Assembly (NCBI GenBank): GCA_027625915.1 | Contig: JANTQA010000063.1 | Span: 3,286,001-3,350,000 of the forward strand | From: Anaeramoeba flamelloides | Lineage: Eukaryota; Metamonada; Anaeramoebidae | Direction of reading: 5' to 3' | DNA length: 64,000 bases | Part shown: positions 11,044 through 24,349 of the stretch, piece after piece | Numbering within the stretch: the stretch's first letter is position 1 | Layout of the letters: each line of letters begins with the position of its first letter | Notes under the pieces: model-generated | Database searches by the model: none | The model's input: only the letters and a program-made list of their open reading frames with translations | Told to the model about the DNA's origin: nothing | Program-made: the position numbers and the translations under genes

Positions 11044-11574
11044 CGAGACCATTTGGTTTCGTTTGGCTATGAAAATTCACACCTTTTGGTTAAAAAAAAA
11101 AAAAAAACCGAATTTTTTTCGTAACAAAACATAAGCATCAAGCTAACTTTAATAATTAGTCAATAAGTACTGGAACCTTCTTTTTTCTTCTTCAAAATGT
11201 TTCGATTGTTATTCTTTTGAATAAAATGATCTTTCTTATCTTTTATGGTTTTTATTTTTTTTATCTCCTTTTTAAAACTGATCTTTTGAAAAATATTCAC
11301 ACTTCAGGAAAACAGTTTCCCAAACCTTGATCATGTGAATTTCAATTTATTCTTAATTTTTTGATCACCTCTAATTTGTTTCTTATTGTTTACAATTAAA
11401 TGGGAAAAAAAGTTTTTTTCGTTTTTTTTCTTTTAATCTCAATATATTTTCAATATTTGGAATTAAAACATAACAAAACATTGTGTTTCTGTTTTTTTGT
11501 TTATTATGATTTCTCACTTTCTTGGAAAAGAAAATGGTATCTCAATTTTCACTTTTTTTTTTTTGATAAACTTT
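11044..11574. other. Downstream region of the thioredoxin gene
   Basis: 3' UTR and intergenic DNA with A- and T-runs. The 89-codon frame at 11400-11669 is Phe-rich, overlaps a repeat and is not supported as a gene. Confidence 0.4.
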
Positions 11575-12010
11575 TTTTCTGCAGTTATCAAAATAATACC
11601 TCTGGAAAAGTTGAATTAATGTTTCAAAATAAAAAGCGTGTTTTTTTGTTAAAAAAACCCAAATATTAACCCAACAAATAAACCAACAATAAACCATAAG
11701 TAAATATGGTACTGTATTCTTAAAGTTCTCTTCTTTAAAAAGTAATTATAAAAATGAAGGATCAAATTGGAACACTTATCTCAAAAAATAAAGTAAATTA
11801 ATTCAAGAATTTTCATAATCTAAAAAAACAACAAAAAATTGCAAATTAAGAAAAATTTTCCACAAATTGCATTAATAATTTAAATTTTACTATTAAGAAC
11901 AATGGGTTTACTTTCAAAATTGATCTGAACTTAGGTAAACAACTGAATAGTGAATTGGATGATGACTTAGAACAAGAAGAAAACAATGAATGGATTTCAT
12001 TTTGAAACAT
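11575..12010 (+). repeat. Degenerate relic family, copy B
   Basis: This is the best-preserved copy of the family at 9640. TTTCAAAATAAAAAGCGTG, AAATGAAGGATCAAATTGGA, CACTTATCTCAAAAAATAAA, GGTTTACTTTCAAAATTGAT and GAATTGGATGATGACTTAGA stand out. The last stretch reads as the acidic peptide SELDDDLEQEENNEWISF before a stop, which suggests the C-terminus of a former protein. The upstream part is broken by stops. Confidence 0.6.
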
Positions 12011-12730
12011 GGATCAGATTTGTTGGTAACATAGTATTGTGATCACTGACTGTTCCCTTGATTACTCGATACTACACCAATATATATTAACATTGGTGTT
12101 TTAAAAAATGATTGAACAAACCTCTTTTTCATAAAAACAATCAATGAAGATCACTAAAATCCTTTTTTATAATTTTTTAAATAAATTGTTATCAAAAAAT
12201 TTACCAATTAAGTGCCAAAAAGAAGAGAAAATTGTTCTTTTGGGAATAGCTGATCTGACGTACACTTGTTTTCTACAGTGAAACATTCTCAAAAAATTTG
12301 AGAATTAAGAAAAGTGATAATTTAAAAGTTAGAAATTTTTCTCTTAATTATTTTATCCTAAACCTGTTTTTTGTTGATGTAGATTTACTTTTAAAATATT
12401 TCAGAGTTCGTTTAGTAAAGTCGAACAAATTGTCTCGAAAAAAAATAAGGTTAATTGTGAAAGAAAAAAATTGTAAAAATAACTTTCCAATTATTTGAGA
12501 AAATTTGAAAAAGTAAAACGATATAGTCAATCTTATATTGTCTCACATTCAAGAAAAAAAGAGAAGAAAATACAAAGAATCTCAAATCAATGAAAAAACT
12601 TAACGGTTATTAAACCAATTTTGATAATGTGGTTCCAAAAATTACTGACTTTCAAAGTTTTAGGAATCTGAAAAAGTCATTTTTTTACGTTTTCATTTCT
12701 GAAATAAATTTTTTTTTTGCTTTAATCAGA
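12011..12730. other. Intergenic region upstream of the seven-repeat surface protein
   Basis: No gene recognised. It presumably holds the promoter of the gene starting at 12731. Overlapping 60-66 codon frames on both strands at 12298-12530 look like chance. Confidence 0.4.
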
Positions 12731-15700
12731 ATGAAGCATCTTTTTCTTCTATTCTCGTTAATTTTTACTTTATCGTAAGTCTTTTTCATTCAAAAAAAAA
12801 AAAAAAAATTATCTTTTTTCGTTTTCTTTCTTTTTTTCTTTTTTTACTTTTTAAATTTTTTCTTCTTTTTCAAAACTTTTTTTTTGAATGTGCTCTTGAA
12901 AATAAAAATCCAAATTTCTAAATTTTAACTCAATGTAATCCACTTTGGAACACAAAAAATTAAAACAAAACAAAACACATACCAAATTAATTACAAAAAG
13001 TGTTATTTATGCAGCACCATTACAAGGGCCATACATGCCTGAGGCTTCGTGCAGCAACAGACAGTATGTTGGTCTAGGAAAGCAATGTAATACATCCAAT
13101 AGTATTTATTGTTATGACAATCTCTTTTGTCAAAATTATTTTTGTGCAAGTGATAACACTGGCGATACTTGTACAAAAAACGGTGACTGTTACGGAAACA
13201 TCTGTGTTTCAGGAAAATGTTCCAATATGAAAGACTGTGGCGACAAGTGTACTGATAAAACTGAGTGTTGGTCTGAAACATGTACTGGGGGTGTTTGTGT
13301 TGGTGGCGCTGAGAATTCAGCATGCGATCCATCCAAGTTCTCAGGAAGGCAATGCGATAAGGGGCTATTTTGCAGTGGCGCAACTAACAAATGTACAAAG
13401 CAACTTGGCGAAGGTGACGACTGCTTAACACCAATCAAACCAAATTTGGTTGATTTTGATATTGTTTGTGCAGCTAGCTTTGTTTGTGATTTTGATCCAT
13501 ACGATACATCCGCTGGCACCTGCGTAAGAAAATTTTCAAAGGAAGGAGGACAAGCTTGTAAAAGTTCCAGTGCTTGTGAAGTTGGATATGGTTGCCAAAA
13601 TTCAGTTTGTGTTGAGGATCCCACAACTTGTAACACTGATAACAAAATGTATTGTCCTGTTGGCTCTCATTGTTTATGTGCACAATCAGAAGATGGACTA
13701 GGTGCTGGTGATGGAACCTGTAGTCACCCAATTAATCACGACTGCTTATTTACTAATGCTCTCGTTTTGATGTGTTCGGAAACATATAGCTGTATGGCAG
13801 AAACAAATAACGCTGTTGGCACATGCCTCTATGAAAATTGTTTTGATTATTTGGAAGAAAACGAATGTTGTAAAAGAATAAATCATACTGATTCTTATTA
13901 TGTAAACAAAGGTTTAGATTGTAATAGTTGTAATATTGATGTTAGTTTTGTAGGCTTAAATGGAGATTGTTCATCTAAGTAAGTTTTTTTTTTTTTTTTT
14001 TTTTTTATATTTTAATGAGTGTTTTTTTTATTACCACAAGTTATTTAAAAAAAGTGTAAAATCAAAATTCTAAAAAGTTGTCGTTCACAGTTACTTTCTT
14101 TTTTTTAAAAAGTTTTTTTAAATGTATTTCTAAAAACTCTTTAAAAAATCATAATTTACACTTTTTTTTAATTTTTTTTTTTTTAAAAATCCTTTCCAAA
14201 ACAATTTCTAAAAATGAATAATTTACTCAATAAAAAACTAAAAAAAAAACTAAAAAAAAAAAAAACAAAATAATCACAGACGTTGTTATGACAATTTGTG
14301 GTGTAATTCCAAAGATAAATGTGTCAAAGATAATACTGGTTCAGATTGTACAGCTGGAACTGATTGTTATGGCGGTGTATGTGCAAAGGGCAAATGTTCT
14401 ATACTTAAAGATAATGGTGATAAATGCGAAGTTAATGAAGAGTGTAGAAGTGGCGCATGTACCAACGAAGTGTGCCGGGGAAAAGATGAAGGAACAACAT
14501 GTGATCCTATGAAAATCGGAGGAGAAGATTGTGATATGGGATATTTCTGTGATTCGATAACATCGAAGTGTATGATGTCCATTGAACCTGGAATGGAATG
14601 CATGAACCATTTGGAACCATATTTCATGGATTGGACAGACGTTTGTACTGCCGGATATATGTGTGATCACGATGACGCCACTTTCACAACGGGGACATGT
14701 AAATTAGTGTTTGGGGGAGAGGAAGGCTCCAAATGCGGCTCGAGTTATACGTGTCCAATTGGCTATGGATGTGTTGATTTCAAATGCCAAGATGTCCATC
14801 CATCATGTGATGTTAGCACCAAGTTTTGCTCGTATGGGCAATATTGTAAATGTAACAATAATCACGTTAGTGGCAGCTGTCTTACATATGCCAACCAAGG
14901 CTGCCAGCTGCAAGGGGAAACCTTAGTGAACTGTGGGCAGTTTTTTGGATGTCCATTGGGTGAAGAATTTGGACAGGGAACGTGTCTCTATACACACTGT
15001 TATGATTACGTTCGCGCTTTCCAATGTTGCTTAAGTGACGGCTACGAGGAGACATACTTTGTCAATGAAGGATTTGAATGCCTGACATGTGACTACATCA
15101 CGACCTATGTTGGCCCAGGTGAGACCTGTGGGGGCGATAGTAACAATCAATGTTACAGCAACCTGTGGTGCAACAGCAATAAATGTGAAAGGGACAATAC
15201 CGGATCAGATTGTACTCAGGGAACTGATTGCTATGGCGGCGTATGTGCGGGGGGCAAATGCGCAACAAAACTACAGACTGGCGATGACTGTATAGTCAAT
15301 GAGGAATGTTGGAGTGGTAACTGTGTCAATAACAAATGTTCAGGTATCAGCTTTAACCAACCATGTGATCCATCTCTAAACTTCTCACACACGTGTGGAC
15401 AAGGAATGTACTGTGACTCACAAAAGTTAACTTGTCAATTACAATTAGAAGAGGGACAAGACTGCTTATCTCACATTGAACCATATTATTTCCAAATGGA
15501 TATTGTCTGTAGGGGAGGATTAATCTGTGATACTAGCTATGATCTGAAATCTGGTGTCTGTAAGGGGATCTTTAGTGGGCAAAAAAATGACAATTGTAGT
15601 TCTTCTTACATTTGTGAAATGGGCCTCGCGTGTCAACAGGGAAAATGTACTGACACCTTTACCAAATGTGATTTGCAATCCAAAAGTTGTCCCGTTGGAT

Positions 15701-18700
15701 ATGATTGTATATGTGGCACTAATAAGTTAGATGGTACCTGTAAGCAATATTCTAATACCGATTGCCAAGTCTATGCATCAACCTTAACCCTCTGTATGGA
15801 ACAACATAATTGTGGCCTTGAAATGGACTTTATCAAGGGTACATGTGCCTATGAAAATTGCTTTGTGGAATTAGAGTATTTGGAATGTTGTAGAAAGAAT
15901 GGATATGAAGATACCTTTTATGTAAACAATGGAATCAGTTGTAAGAAATGCTTGCTGAACTATAACTGGGCTTCCGTTGGGCAAAAATGTACAGATGCAG
16001 ATACAAAATGCTACCCACATTTATGGTGTAACCAGAAGTCAGGCCTTTGTGAACTAGATAATAGTGGCTCAGCATGTACAACGGGAACTGAATGTTATGG
16101 TGGTGTTTGCTCAGATAAAAAATGTACTGTAATGAAGGCCAATATCGATAAATGTACCACTAATGATGAGTGTTGGTCTGGATCCTGTAAAAACGGCGTG
16201 TGTAGAGGAAATGCACCTGGCGTGGCATGTGATCCATCAACATTAGGCGGACATACCTGTGATGTTGGATTATACTGTGATTCCATTACCCACACTTGTT
16301 CTTCTCAAATCAAGGCAGGAGAAGAATGCTTAACCCATTTATTACCATATTTAACAGATTGGGCCTCAGTATGTACGCACGGTTATACCTGTCAAGCAGA
16401 AGATGATAAATATGAAACCGGTAAGTGTCTTAGGGTATTTTCTGGTGAAGAAGGAGATGCCTGTAGTGACTCAGTCGCATGTGCCAATGGGTATGCATGC
16501 CAAGATTTCAAATGTACCAAGACATTTGATAAATGTAATTTACATAATTTACATTGCCCAGAAGGCTATTACTGTAATTGTAATACCAATCAAGAAGACG
16601 GAAAGTGTATACAGATCGCTAACACAGATTGCCAAATCTACACAGAAGAATTAGTTGACTGTATCGATGCTCACGGGTGCCCAGTTGATATTGAAATTGC
16701 TGAAGGTACTTGCATTTATGATCACTGCTTTGAACAAAGTCAAAGACTGGAATGCTGTAGAACAGAAAAAGGTTATGATGATAAATATTATCCAAATACT
16801 GGAATGGAATGCCATAACTGTGTCAAAAATACTTATGGAAAGAAAGGCGATGCATGTGATCTTACACATGAGAAATTATGTATGAAAAACTTATTCTGTG
16901 ATTCAACAACATCCAAATGTGCACTAGATAACACCGGTTCCACATGCACACAGGGAAGCGAATGCTATGGTGGTATTTGTATTAACGGTAAATGTGCAGT
17001 TAAGAGACTAGCAGGAGATGCATGTGAAATAGATGGAGAATGTTGGAATGGCAACTGTTTAAACAATGTATGTAAAGGATCATCTGTTGGCTTTGTATGT
17101 GATCCTTCAATAATCGGCGGTAACCAATGTGATAAGAATCTCTTTTGTGACTCCATTACCAAGGAATGTCTTCCCTCAAAGCCACAAGGCAGTTCCTGTA
17201 TGAAACACTTAGCGCCATATTACGAAGATTATGTCAGCGTTTGTGAGCCAGCTACAGTTTGCGATCCAGATGATCCATTTTTCGACAGTGGTACCTGTAG
17301 AAGAGTATATTCCGGTAAAGAAGGATACTCATGTGGTAGCTCAATTGTTTGTGAAGTTGGCTATGCCTGTGTAATGAATAAATGTACTAAAACTATTGAT
17401 GCCTGTAATGATAAAACCCATCTTTGCCCTGTCACCCATTATTGTGAATGTAACGCAGACCAAACTGAAGGTACATGCGTTCAAACTGCAAATTCAGCCT
17501 GTCAAGAAACAGCTGAAAGCTTTGTTAACTGTCTTGATGATAATCTATGTCGCTATCCTGAACAAATCGGTAAGGGACAATGTAATTACGATAAATGTCT
17601 CAGCCAATTGAATTCATTTGAATGTTGTTTACAAAAAGGTTATACAGATTCCTTTTACCCTCACGCTGGAATCGATTGTGAAAATTGTCCTTATAAATAC
17701 AATTATAAATCCGTAGGTGAATCGTGTACAGATTCTCATGAGTAAATAATTAATTTTTTTTTTTTTTTTTTATTAAATAAATATAATTCAATCCTATATA
17801 ATTTATTTTATTAATAAATATATTTTGGATCTAAAAAAAGTCTTATGTTTTGAATAAGATAAAAAATTTTTCAATTTTTAAATTTGGAAATTTCAGTTTC
17901 AATTGTAATTCCGAATATTACTTTCAAAAAATTTTTATTTTTTTTCAAATTTTTTTTCAAAAAATGACTTTTTTATATTAAAATTTTTCTCTTTTGTCTC
18001 TCTTCATTCTTAAAACTTTTTTTTCTTTTTTATTAAAAAAAAAAAAAAAATCAAAAAAACTAACAATATTATCAATTAAATAGTGAGTGTTATGATAATT
18101 TATTCTGTAATGTTAATTCGGGAAAATGTCAATTAGATAATACAGGATCATCTTGTCAAAATTCAACCCAATGTTATGGTGGAATTTGTATTAATGGTAA
18201 ATGTTCAATCAAGAAAGATAGTGGATCTGCTTGTGCTGTCAACGAAGAGTGTTGGAATGAAAATTGCCAAAATGCCATATGTACTGGAAAATCCCAAGGA
18301 AGTACATGTGATCCATCAAATTTCTATGGTGCTGAATGTGATCAAGGTTTATTCTGTGATTCAGTTACATTTAAATGTATTGCCCAATTACAGCCAGGTG
18401 CCGAATGTTTGACTCATATCACACCATTTTTCACAGATTGGAGATTAGCTTGTGTCGGCGGATATTATTGTGATCATGTTGATGACGACTTTGAAAAGGG
18501 ATATTGTAAACGATTATACTCTGGCCAAGAAGGCGACACCTGTGGTGCTTCAGACACATGCCAATTAGGATTAGCCTGTCAAAATAACAAATGTACCTCA
18601 TCTTTTTCCACGTGTGATCAAAAATCCAAATTCTGTCCCTATGGATACAATTGCGAATGTAATAGTGACAAATTAGATGGTAAATGTGTACAAGTAGCCA

Positions 18701-19956
18701 ACACCGCATGCCAACTTGAAGCAGAAATGCTGGTTGATTGTATGGATTATAGACAATGCCCATATGAAAAAAAAATGACTACGGGAACTTGCGCACATGA
18801 TAAATGTAAGGATTATTTAAGATACTTTGAATGTTGTTTACAAGAAAATAATTTCCACAGAAGCTATTACGAAAACACTGGAATAGACTGTAACACTTGT
18901 GCGTCTCATAAGCAATTTGCTCATCTCGGTGAATATTGTAACGATTATGCAGAGCTTTACTGTTATCCAAATCTTTGGTGTGATACCAATGATTATTCTT
19001 GTAAATTGGATAACACCGGTGATAAATGTACCTCTGGAACAGATTGCTATGGCGGTGTTTGTGCAAACAATGTTTGCTCAGGTAAACTTGGACCTGGTGA
19101 TTCCTGTAAAGTAAATTCCCAATGTTTATCATCTGATTGTTCTGACGGTGTGTGCAAAGGTAAAAAGAAAGGTGCCACTTGTGATCCTATTTCATTAGAG
19201 GTACAAGAGTGTGATCAAGGATTGTTCTGTGATTCAATTTCTTCAGTGTGCATTGACCAAATAGATCCAGGACAAGAATGTATCTCTCATCTATTACCAT
19301 TTTTCAGCGATTGGGAATCAGCTTGTACACCAGGCTATATCTGTTCTCACGTCGACGAGACCTTTGAAAAGGGCTATTGTAAAAAATTATACTCTGGCAA
19401 AGAAGGAGACAATTGTGGCTTTTCAGGAACCTGTGAAATGCCCCTTGCTTGCCAAAACTTCGAATGTACTTCAGTATTTTACTATTGTGACGAGGTAACT
19501 AAATTATGTCCCGAAGGTGCCACCTGTGTATGTACATCTTCAGAATTACATGGCTATTGTTCATATTACGCTAACACAGACTGTCAAAAGGAAGTAAGCA
19601 CTTACGTTGATTGTCAAATCAAAAATAAATGTGGAATCACTGGGCACCAAATCGATGGATCTTGCTCTTATAAACATTGCTTCCATGAATTTTCTGCATA
19701 CCAATGCTGTAAACAAAATTCATTTGAAAATACCTATTATCTAAATAAATTAATTGGTTGCGGTACACCTACACCTTCACCTACACCTACACCGTCACCT
19801 ACCAAAGGTAATGATAAGATCCCAGATAGCAATAATAACAATGTTAAATTAGGTGTTGGTATCGGTATTCCTCTATTTATTGCTTTAATCGCAATTGCTT
19901 TCTTCATTTGGCCTAAAAAGAAGAAAAGTAAAAAAGGAAATTATGAAGCTCTATAA
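12731..19956 (+). CDS. Giant cysteine-rich type I membrane protein with seven tandem repeats
   Basis: Four exons: 12731-12774, 13001-13978, 14280-17741, 18084-19956. Every intron is phase 2 with GTAAGT or GTAAAT donors, and the spliced length (6357 nt) gives 2118 residues. The joined N-terminus MKHLFLLFSLIFTLSVIYA-AP is a textbook signal peptide completed only by splicing. Seven repeats of 286-291 residues follow. Each opens with CY.NLWC or CYDNLFC, then DNTGS.C..GT.CYGGVC, ECWSG.C.N.VC, CDPS..GG..CD.GLFCDS.T..C and a Pro-Tyr block (PY...W..VC..GY.CD), and closes with ECC...Y....Y.N.GI.C..C. After repeat 7 come a Thr/Pro/Ser stalk, one TM helix (GVGIGIPLFIALIAIAFFIW), a basic stop-transfer (KKKKSKK) and the tail NYEAL, a possible YxxL sorting signal. 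I do not recognise the family. The CDP..GG..CD.GLFC spacing recalls Dickkopf/colipase-like disulfide folds, but that is only resemblance. A cell-surface adhesion, receptor or coat role is inferred. A one-repeat paralogue lies at 27398-32348. Confidence 0.88.
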
Positions 19957-20375
19957 TTTTTTTTTTTTTTAGATTCATCTTTTCTTCAACTTTATTTTTG
20001 AGATTTTTTTAATTCAATTTCAAAAAAAAATAAAAATTTCTTTTTTTTTATTTTAGTTTTGTTTCTTTTTCTCATTCTTTTTATTCTTTTTCACTTATTA
20101 CTGTTAATGAAATATTTTTTGAAGTTTGATTCGTTTTTTTAAATTTTGAAAAATTTAATTCATCAATTTTCCTATTTATCAAAGCGTTAATTTTTTAAAA
20201 AACAAAAAAACATAGAGAATAATATTATCTATATCTCAATTATATTGCAGGTTGGAAATTTTTAATTATTCTAAAAATAAATTAAAATGTATTAAATCTG
20301 GATTAATCAGAGATCAAGATCAATACTAAAAGTTAAAAAATTAGACTTTGAAATATTATTGGTCATAACAATAAT
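19957..20375. other. 3' flank of the surface-protein gene
   Basis: T- and A-rich 3' UTR and intergenic sequence; nothing else seen. Confidence 0.4.
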
Positions 20376-21071
20376 TTAAGGGTCAAGTCATTACTATGAA
20401 AAATAATTTTCAAAACTGGAAAAAAAAAATTAATTAATTTTTTTGAGTGATTAATAACTGAACAAAAACTACCCAACATGTGAAGCATGATACATCTCCA
20501 AAAATCAACAATCAAAATAGAAATGATTTTTCGAAAAAAAAAAACCAAAAAGTGGTACTCAATTTCCCCTTTAGAAATTATGCGAATTTACAATTCTGAA
20601 AACAACTATGTAAGTTAAGGAGTGTATCTTTTATAGCCTTTTGAGATATCGAAGATTTGTTTTTTCATTTTTTCTATTCTCAAATGAGTTATTTTTTTCA
20701 AGAAAGTTACAAAATCCTTACTTAGTCAAATATAGAGAGTTACAATATAACCACAAATTAGATTTAATCGCATTAAATTAATTGTGTACTTAAAGAAAAC
20801 AATTTGTTATAAATTAAATAAATTTAACCCTTTGAAAATTTACAAAAAAAAGCAAGTTATTGTTTTTAAAAATTTAGATTTTTTGAAATTGAAAATACCT
20901 TAAAACTTTTTTTTAAAAATTTAATTTTTTGGTAAGGAAGATCCTCTCAAAATTTTTTTTTGTTATTTGAATTTTTTCAAGAATGAGAAAGGGCAATTTC
21001 ACAATATCCTTTTAGTGTCAAGTTGATTATTGAGTATGGGGCAAATTCATGGTAAATGACTAGACCCTTAA
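20376..21071. mobile_element. TTAAGGG-ended element, 696 bp
   Basis: The left end is TTAAGGGTCAAGTCATTACT with ATGAA a base further in. The right end, reverse complemented, is TTAAGGGTCTAGTCATTTAC with CATGAA beyond. The body has no believable frame (the 61-codon minus frame at 20363-20548 crosses the boundary). Its termini match the TTAAGGG class seen at 4013 and 7787, but the interior is unrelated to both. Confidence 0.65.
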
Positions 21072-21780
21072 GGTGATTAAAATTGTAGGATTTGAAAAAT
21101 AGAACAATTTTTCTTTTTTTAGAAGATTTATATCTAATAAATAAGTAGTTATCAAAAAATTGTTGATATTACTGATCAAAATCAAATAATTTAAGATTGA
21201 AAAAGTTTACCTCTTACAGGTTTTACTGTCACCCCATATACAAGAAAACAATTTTTAGTCCTAGGAATACATTTATAATTGGTGGAATACAGGTGCTATA
21301 GGAATTTAAATCGATATTAGAAAAAAAAAATTATATCTGTAATTTCAAAATCAAAATCATTTTTTCACATTATTTTTTGATTTTTTTTTGATTTTTTTTA
21401 TAATACTCATAATTAATTTGAAATTTTTTTTTTATTGCAAGATCGATAAAAACTTGGTAAAAATGTATTATTCTGAAGTTATCAAAAAAGTAAAAATGAT
21501 TGTATAGTAATCATATTTATTTCTATTGGGATTTTATTTGATCTTTATTTATAGATCAAAATGAATATTATTGATTTCCTTCAATCAGATATCAGAATTT
21601 TGATTTTTCTATTTTTAAGAAAATCTATTGATTTATTAGTTTTATTCCATACGTGTATCAACTTTTCTTGAAAATTTATTACCCCAAGAAAAATATAATG
21701 ATTATCTATTCATTAAAAGGTCAATTCTATAAAAATATTGAGATTTTAAAAAAAATACGGGCCAATTTGTCAATTAAAAG

Positions 21781-21813
<33 letters not shown>

Positions 21814-23277
21814 CTTAAATTTAATTATATTTTATAAGTTATCTTATATTTCAATCCTTAAGAATATTTTTATTTTCAAAACTTTTCAAGGCTAATGTTA
21901 GATTATGATTTTTATACAAAAGTTTTTTTAATAAATTTAAGAAAAAAAAACATAACCTCCAATTATAACCAGACCACTTTGATGATATTCCTTCTCCGAA
22001 TATGAATATATTACTACTATAAAATATAACACACACCCCCTGCCCCCGAAATTAAAATTTGGATAGTGTTGATAAGAATTTGTTAACTTGTTAATTTGTA
22101 TTTCAAATGTAGTAATGTTCTTTTTCAATTAATATATCAACCATTTGCTATAAAGTTTCTAAAAAATATTTTTTACAAAGTAAATTCTAATCTTAAGAAA
22201 GAAAATTTCAATGAAATTAAAAAAATGAAAAAGGGTAAATTAAGATATATTTCTTGAAGTATTTTTTTTCACAAATTACTTTACAAGAATCCAAATATTG
22301 TGACTGAAAACAAGTTTTTTTTATACCTTAATTTTATTTGTAAGTATGAGCTTTAAATAGAGAATAGACTATATTAATTAAAAAATAATACACAAAAAGA
22401 TCCTCAAAAAATCAATTAAAAATAATATTTTCAGTGATTTACTTTTATCGTTCTTTATTGAAAATTGTGATAAAATTTTAATTAAAGCACTAATTAAAAC
22501 AATCATTTATTTATCTCAAGTTATATATACTTTTAAAATCAAATTCTTTCTTTTTTTTTTTTCTTTTTGTGTAGATACAGTATATAAGACAATATCCAAT
22601 AGTATACATAAGATCAAAACAAATTTGAAGAACAAACCCTTGATATTTTCAGAAAATTTTAAACGAGAATTGTATTATTTTCTATTTTTCATTATTTTTT
22701 AAAAATTTTCTGATTACTTTTTTTTTTTAATAAGTAATTTTGTGAAAATTGTAAACATTTTTCAAGAATTATTTTCATATTTAACACATTAATTATTGAG
22801 AATTTCTTTTTTAAAACACATAATTTCAAAAACCCGTTTTATATTCACTTATTGTTTATTGTCGATTTCATTTATCCTTGAAGTGGTAATCTTTATATAA
22901 AATTGTAATTTCACTTTCAATTGTAAGCATGAGTCAACAAAGTTTGCACAGGTTATTTAAACAACAGTAGATCGATTTAATTTTTAGTTGTCCTTTTCTT
23001 TCTAGGTACAAGGCAAATTGTTAAAACCCATACTTTTTTTCAAAAAAAGGATTAAGAACTTGTAAAAAGAAAATTGAAATTTAAATCGAAAATCTTCAGT
23101 AAAATCAAAAAAATAGAGATAAAAAGTACAATTCGTTATTCTGGGCCAAATAAAACCTATTACTAATTTTCCAAAATTATAACTAGACTACTTTTTGTTC
23201 TTATTAAACACTCAACCTTAAAATCATTGTATTAATTTTTTCATTTTTTTCAATCTATTTCTTTTTAAAACTTTCAA
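21072..23277. other. Intergenic region upstream of eL39
   Basis: No gene recognised. A (TA)n tract lies at about 21780-21808. Sequence at about 22220-22350 (AAATTAAGATATATTTCTTG, then ACAAGAATCCAAATATTGT and TACCTTAATTTT) is a weak dispersed-repeat relative of 46160-46270. The last part presumably contains the eL39 promoter. Confidence 0.45.
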
Positions 23278-23683
23278 ATGGTAAATTTGTTTCTTAAAAA
23301 ATTCAAAACAACTCTGAACAATTCGTTTCTCATCTCTTCTCTCTTTTCTTTTTTTTAAATTGTGATTTTCTTTCTTTATTTCTAATTCTATAGCCAGCCC
23401 ACAAAACCTTAAGAAAAAAACTTAAACTTGCTAAAAAAATTAAGCAAAACAGAACTGTACCATATTGGTATAGACTCAAAAACGGAACCAAAATTCGGTA
23501 AGATCCAACTTTTTTGTTTTCTTGTTCAAAATTCTTTTTTTTTTTTTTTACATCTTTTAATGTTTTATTTAAATCTCCCTTTTGATTTGCTTTTTTTTTT
23601 TTTTATTAAAATTTTTGTTATTTATTCTTCATAGTTATAACAAAAAACGAAGAAACTGGAGATCAACAAAATTAAAATTCTAA
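23278..23683 (+). CDS. RPL39: Large-subunit ribosomal protein eL39
   Basis: A small basic protein of the 60S exit-tunnel region. Three exons: 23278-23280 (only the ATG), 23394-23497 and 23635-23683. Intron 1 (113 nt, phase 0) has donor ATG|GTAAAT and acceptor TATAG. Intron 2 (137 nt, phase 2) has donor CG|GTAAGA and acceptor CATAG. The product is 51 residues, exactly the usual length for the family. Its start [20 protein letters not shown] aligns with the known S.HKT.R.K..LAKK.KQNR start, then [16 protein letters not shown] and the signature [13 protein letters not shown]. Both splice junctions restore conserved residues (M|PAHK and KI|R|YN), which makes the model solid. The gene stands alone between repeat-rich stretches. 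Confidence 0.95.
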
Positions 23684-24349
23684 ATGCACTTTCTAAGAAT
23701 TCACCACTATGACAGACTTTTGTTTGAAATTCAATACCACTCAAGAAGATCTTTCCTTTTTTTTTATTGTTGGAAACAAAAAACTAAAAAAAAGGGCTTT
23801 AATAACAAACAGAACACCTTTTATAGATAAGAAAAAATAAACTAAAAATTTTTACTTTTCTTTTCATTATTTTAATTTTTTGCTTTTTTTTTTTTTTATT
23901 TTTTATTTTTTTTTATTTTTTTATTATTTTTTTTTTATTTTTTTCATTTAATCAAGCAGATCAAACCAAACAACGACACCTTTGAATTTTTCAAATCCAC
24001 GCAACGACACAATTTTAATTCCATAAACTCAACAAAATATTCATCACGATCCTTTACATTTCATTTTGATCTTAACTGTCTTTTAGAATCATGCTATAAA
24101 TTTGTGAATCTCTTTCACCGATGGATTGTAAAAACTCGCTTGATGTAATAAAAACGGTTTGTTTTTTTTGTTACACCCCTTGTTTTTTCATTTAAAATTC
24201 CTTGAATTTGCTATTCATAACAAGGACAAGAAAAAAAGAGATTATTTGGCTTTGTTAGTATTTCAAATAATCGTAAAAAAAAATTAAGACCATGATTTTT
24301 TCTCATCACTTATATGAAAAAATTACAAGTTACCATTTCTGGGAAATAG
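23684..24349. other. 3' flank of eL39
   Basis: Poly-T-rich sequence; no feature recognised. Confidence 0.4.

Noticed and set aside
13003-19132. Many 60-150 codon frames on both strands across the seven-repeat gene
   Set aside because: They are shadows of a GC-richer coding region; the main frame has the repeat structure and consistent splice phases.
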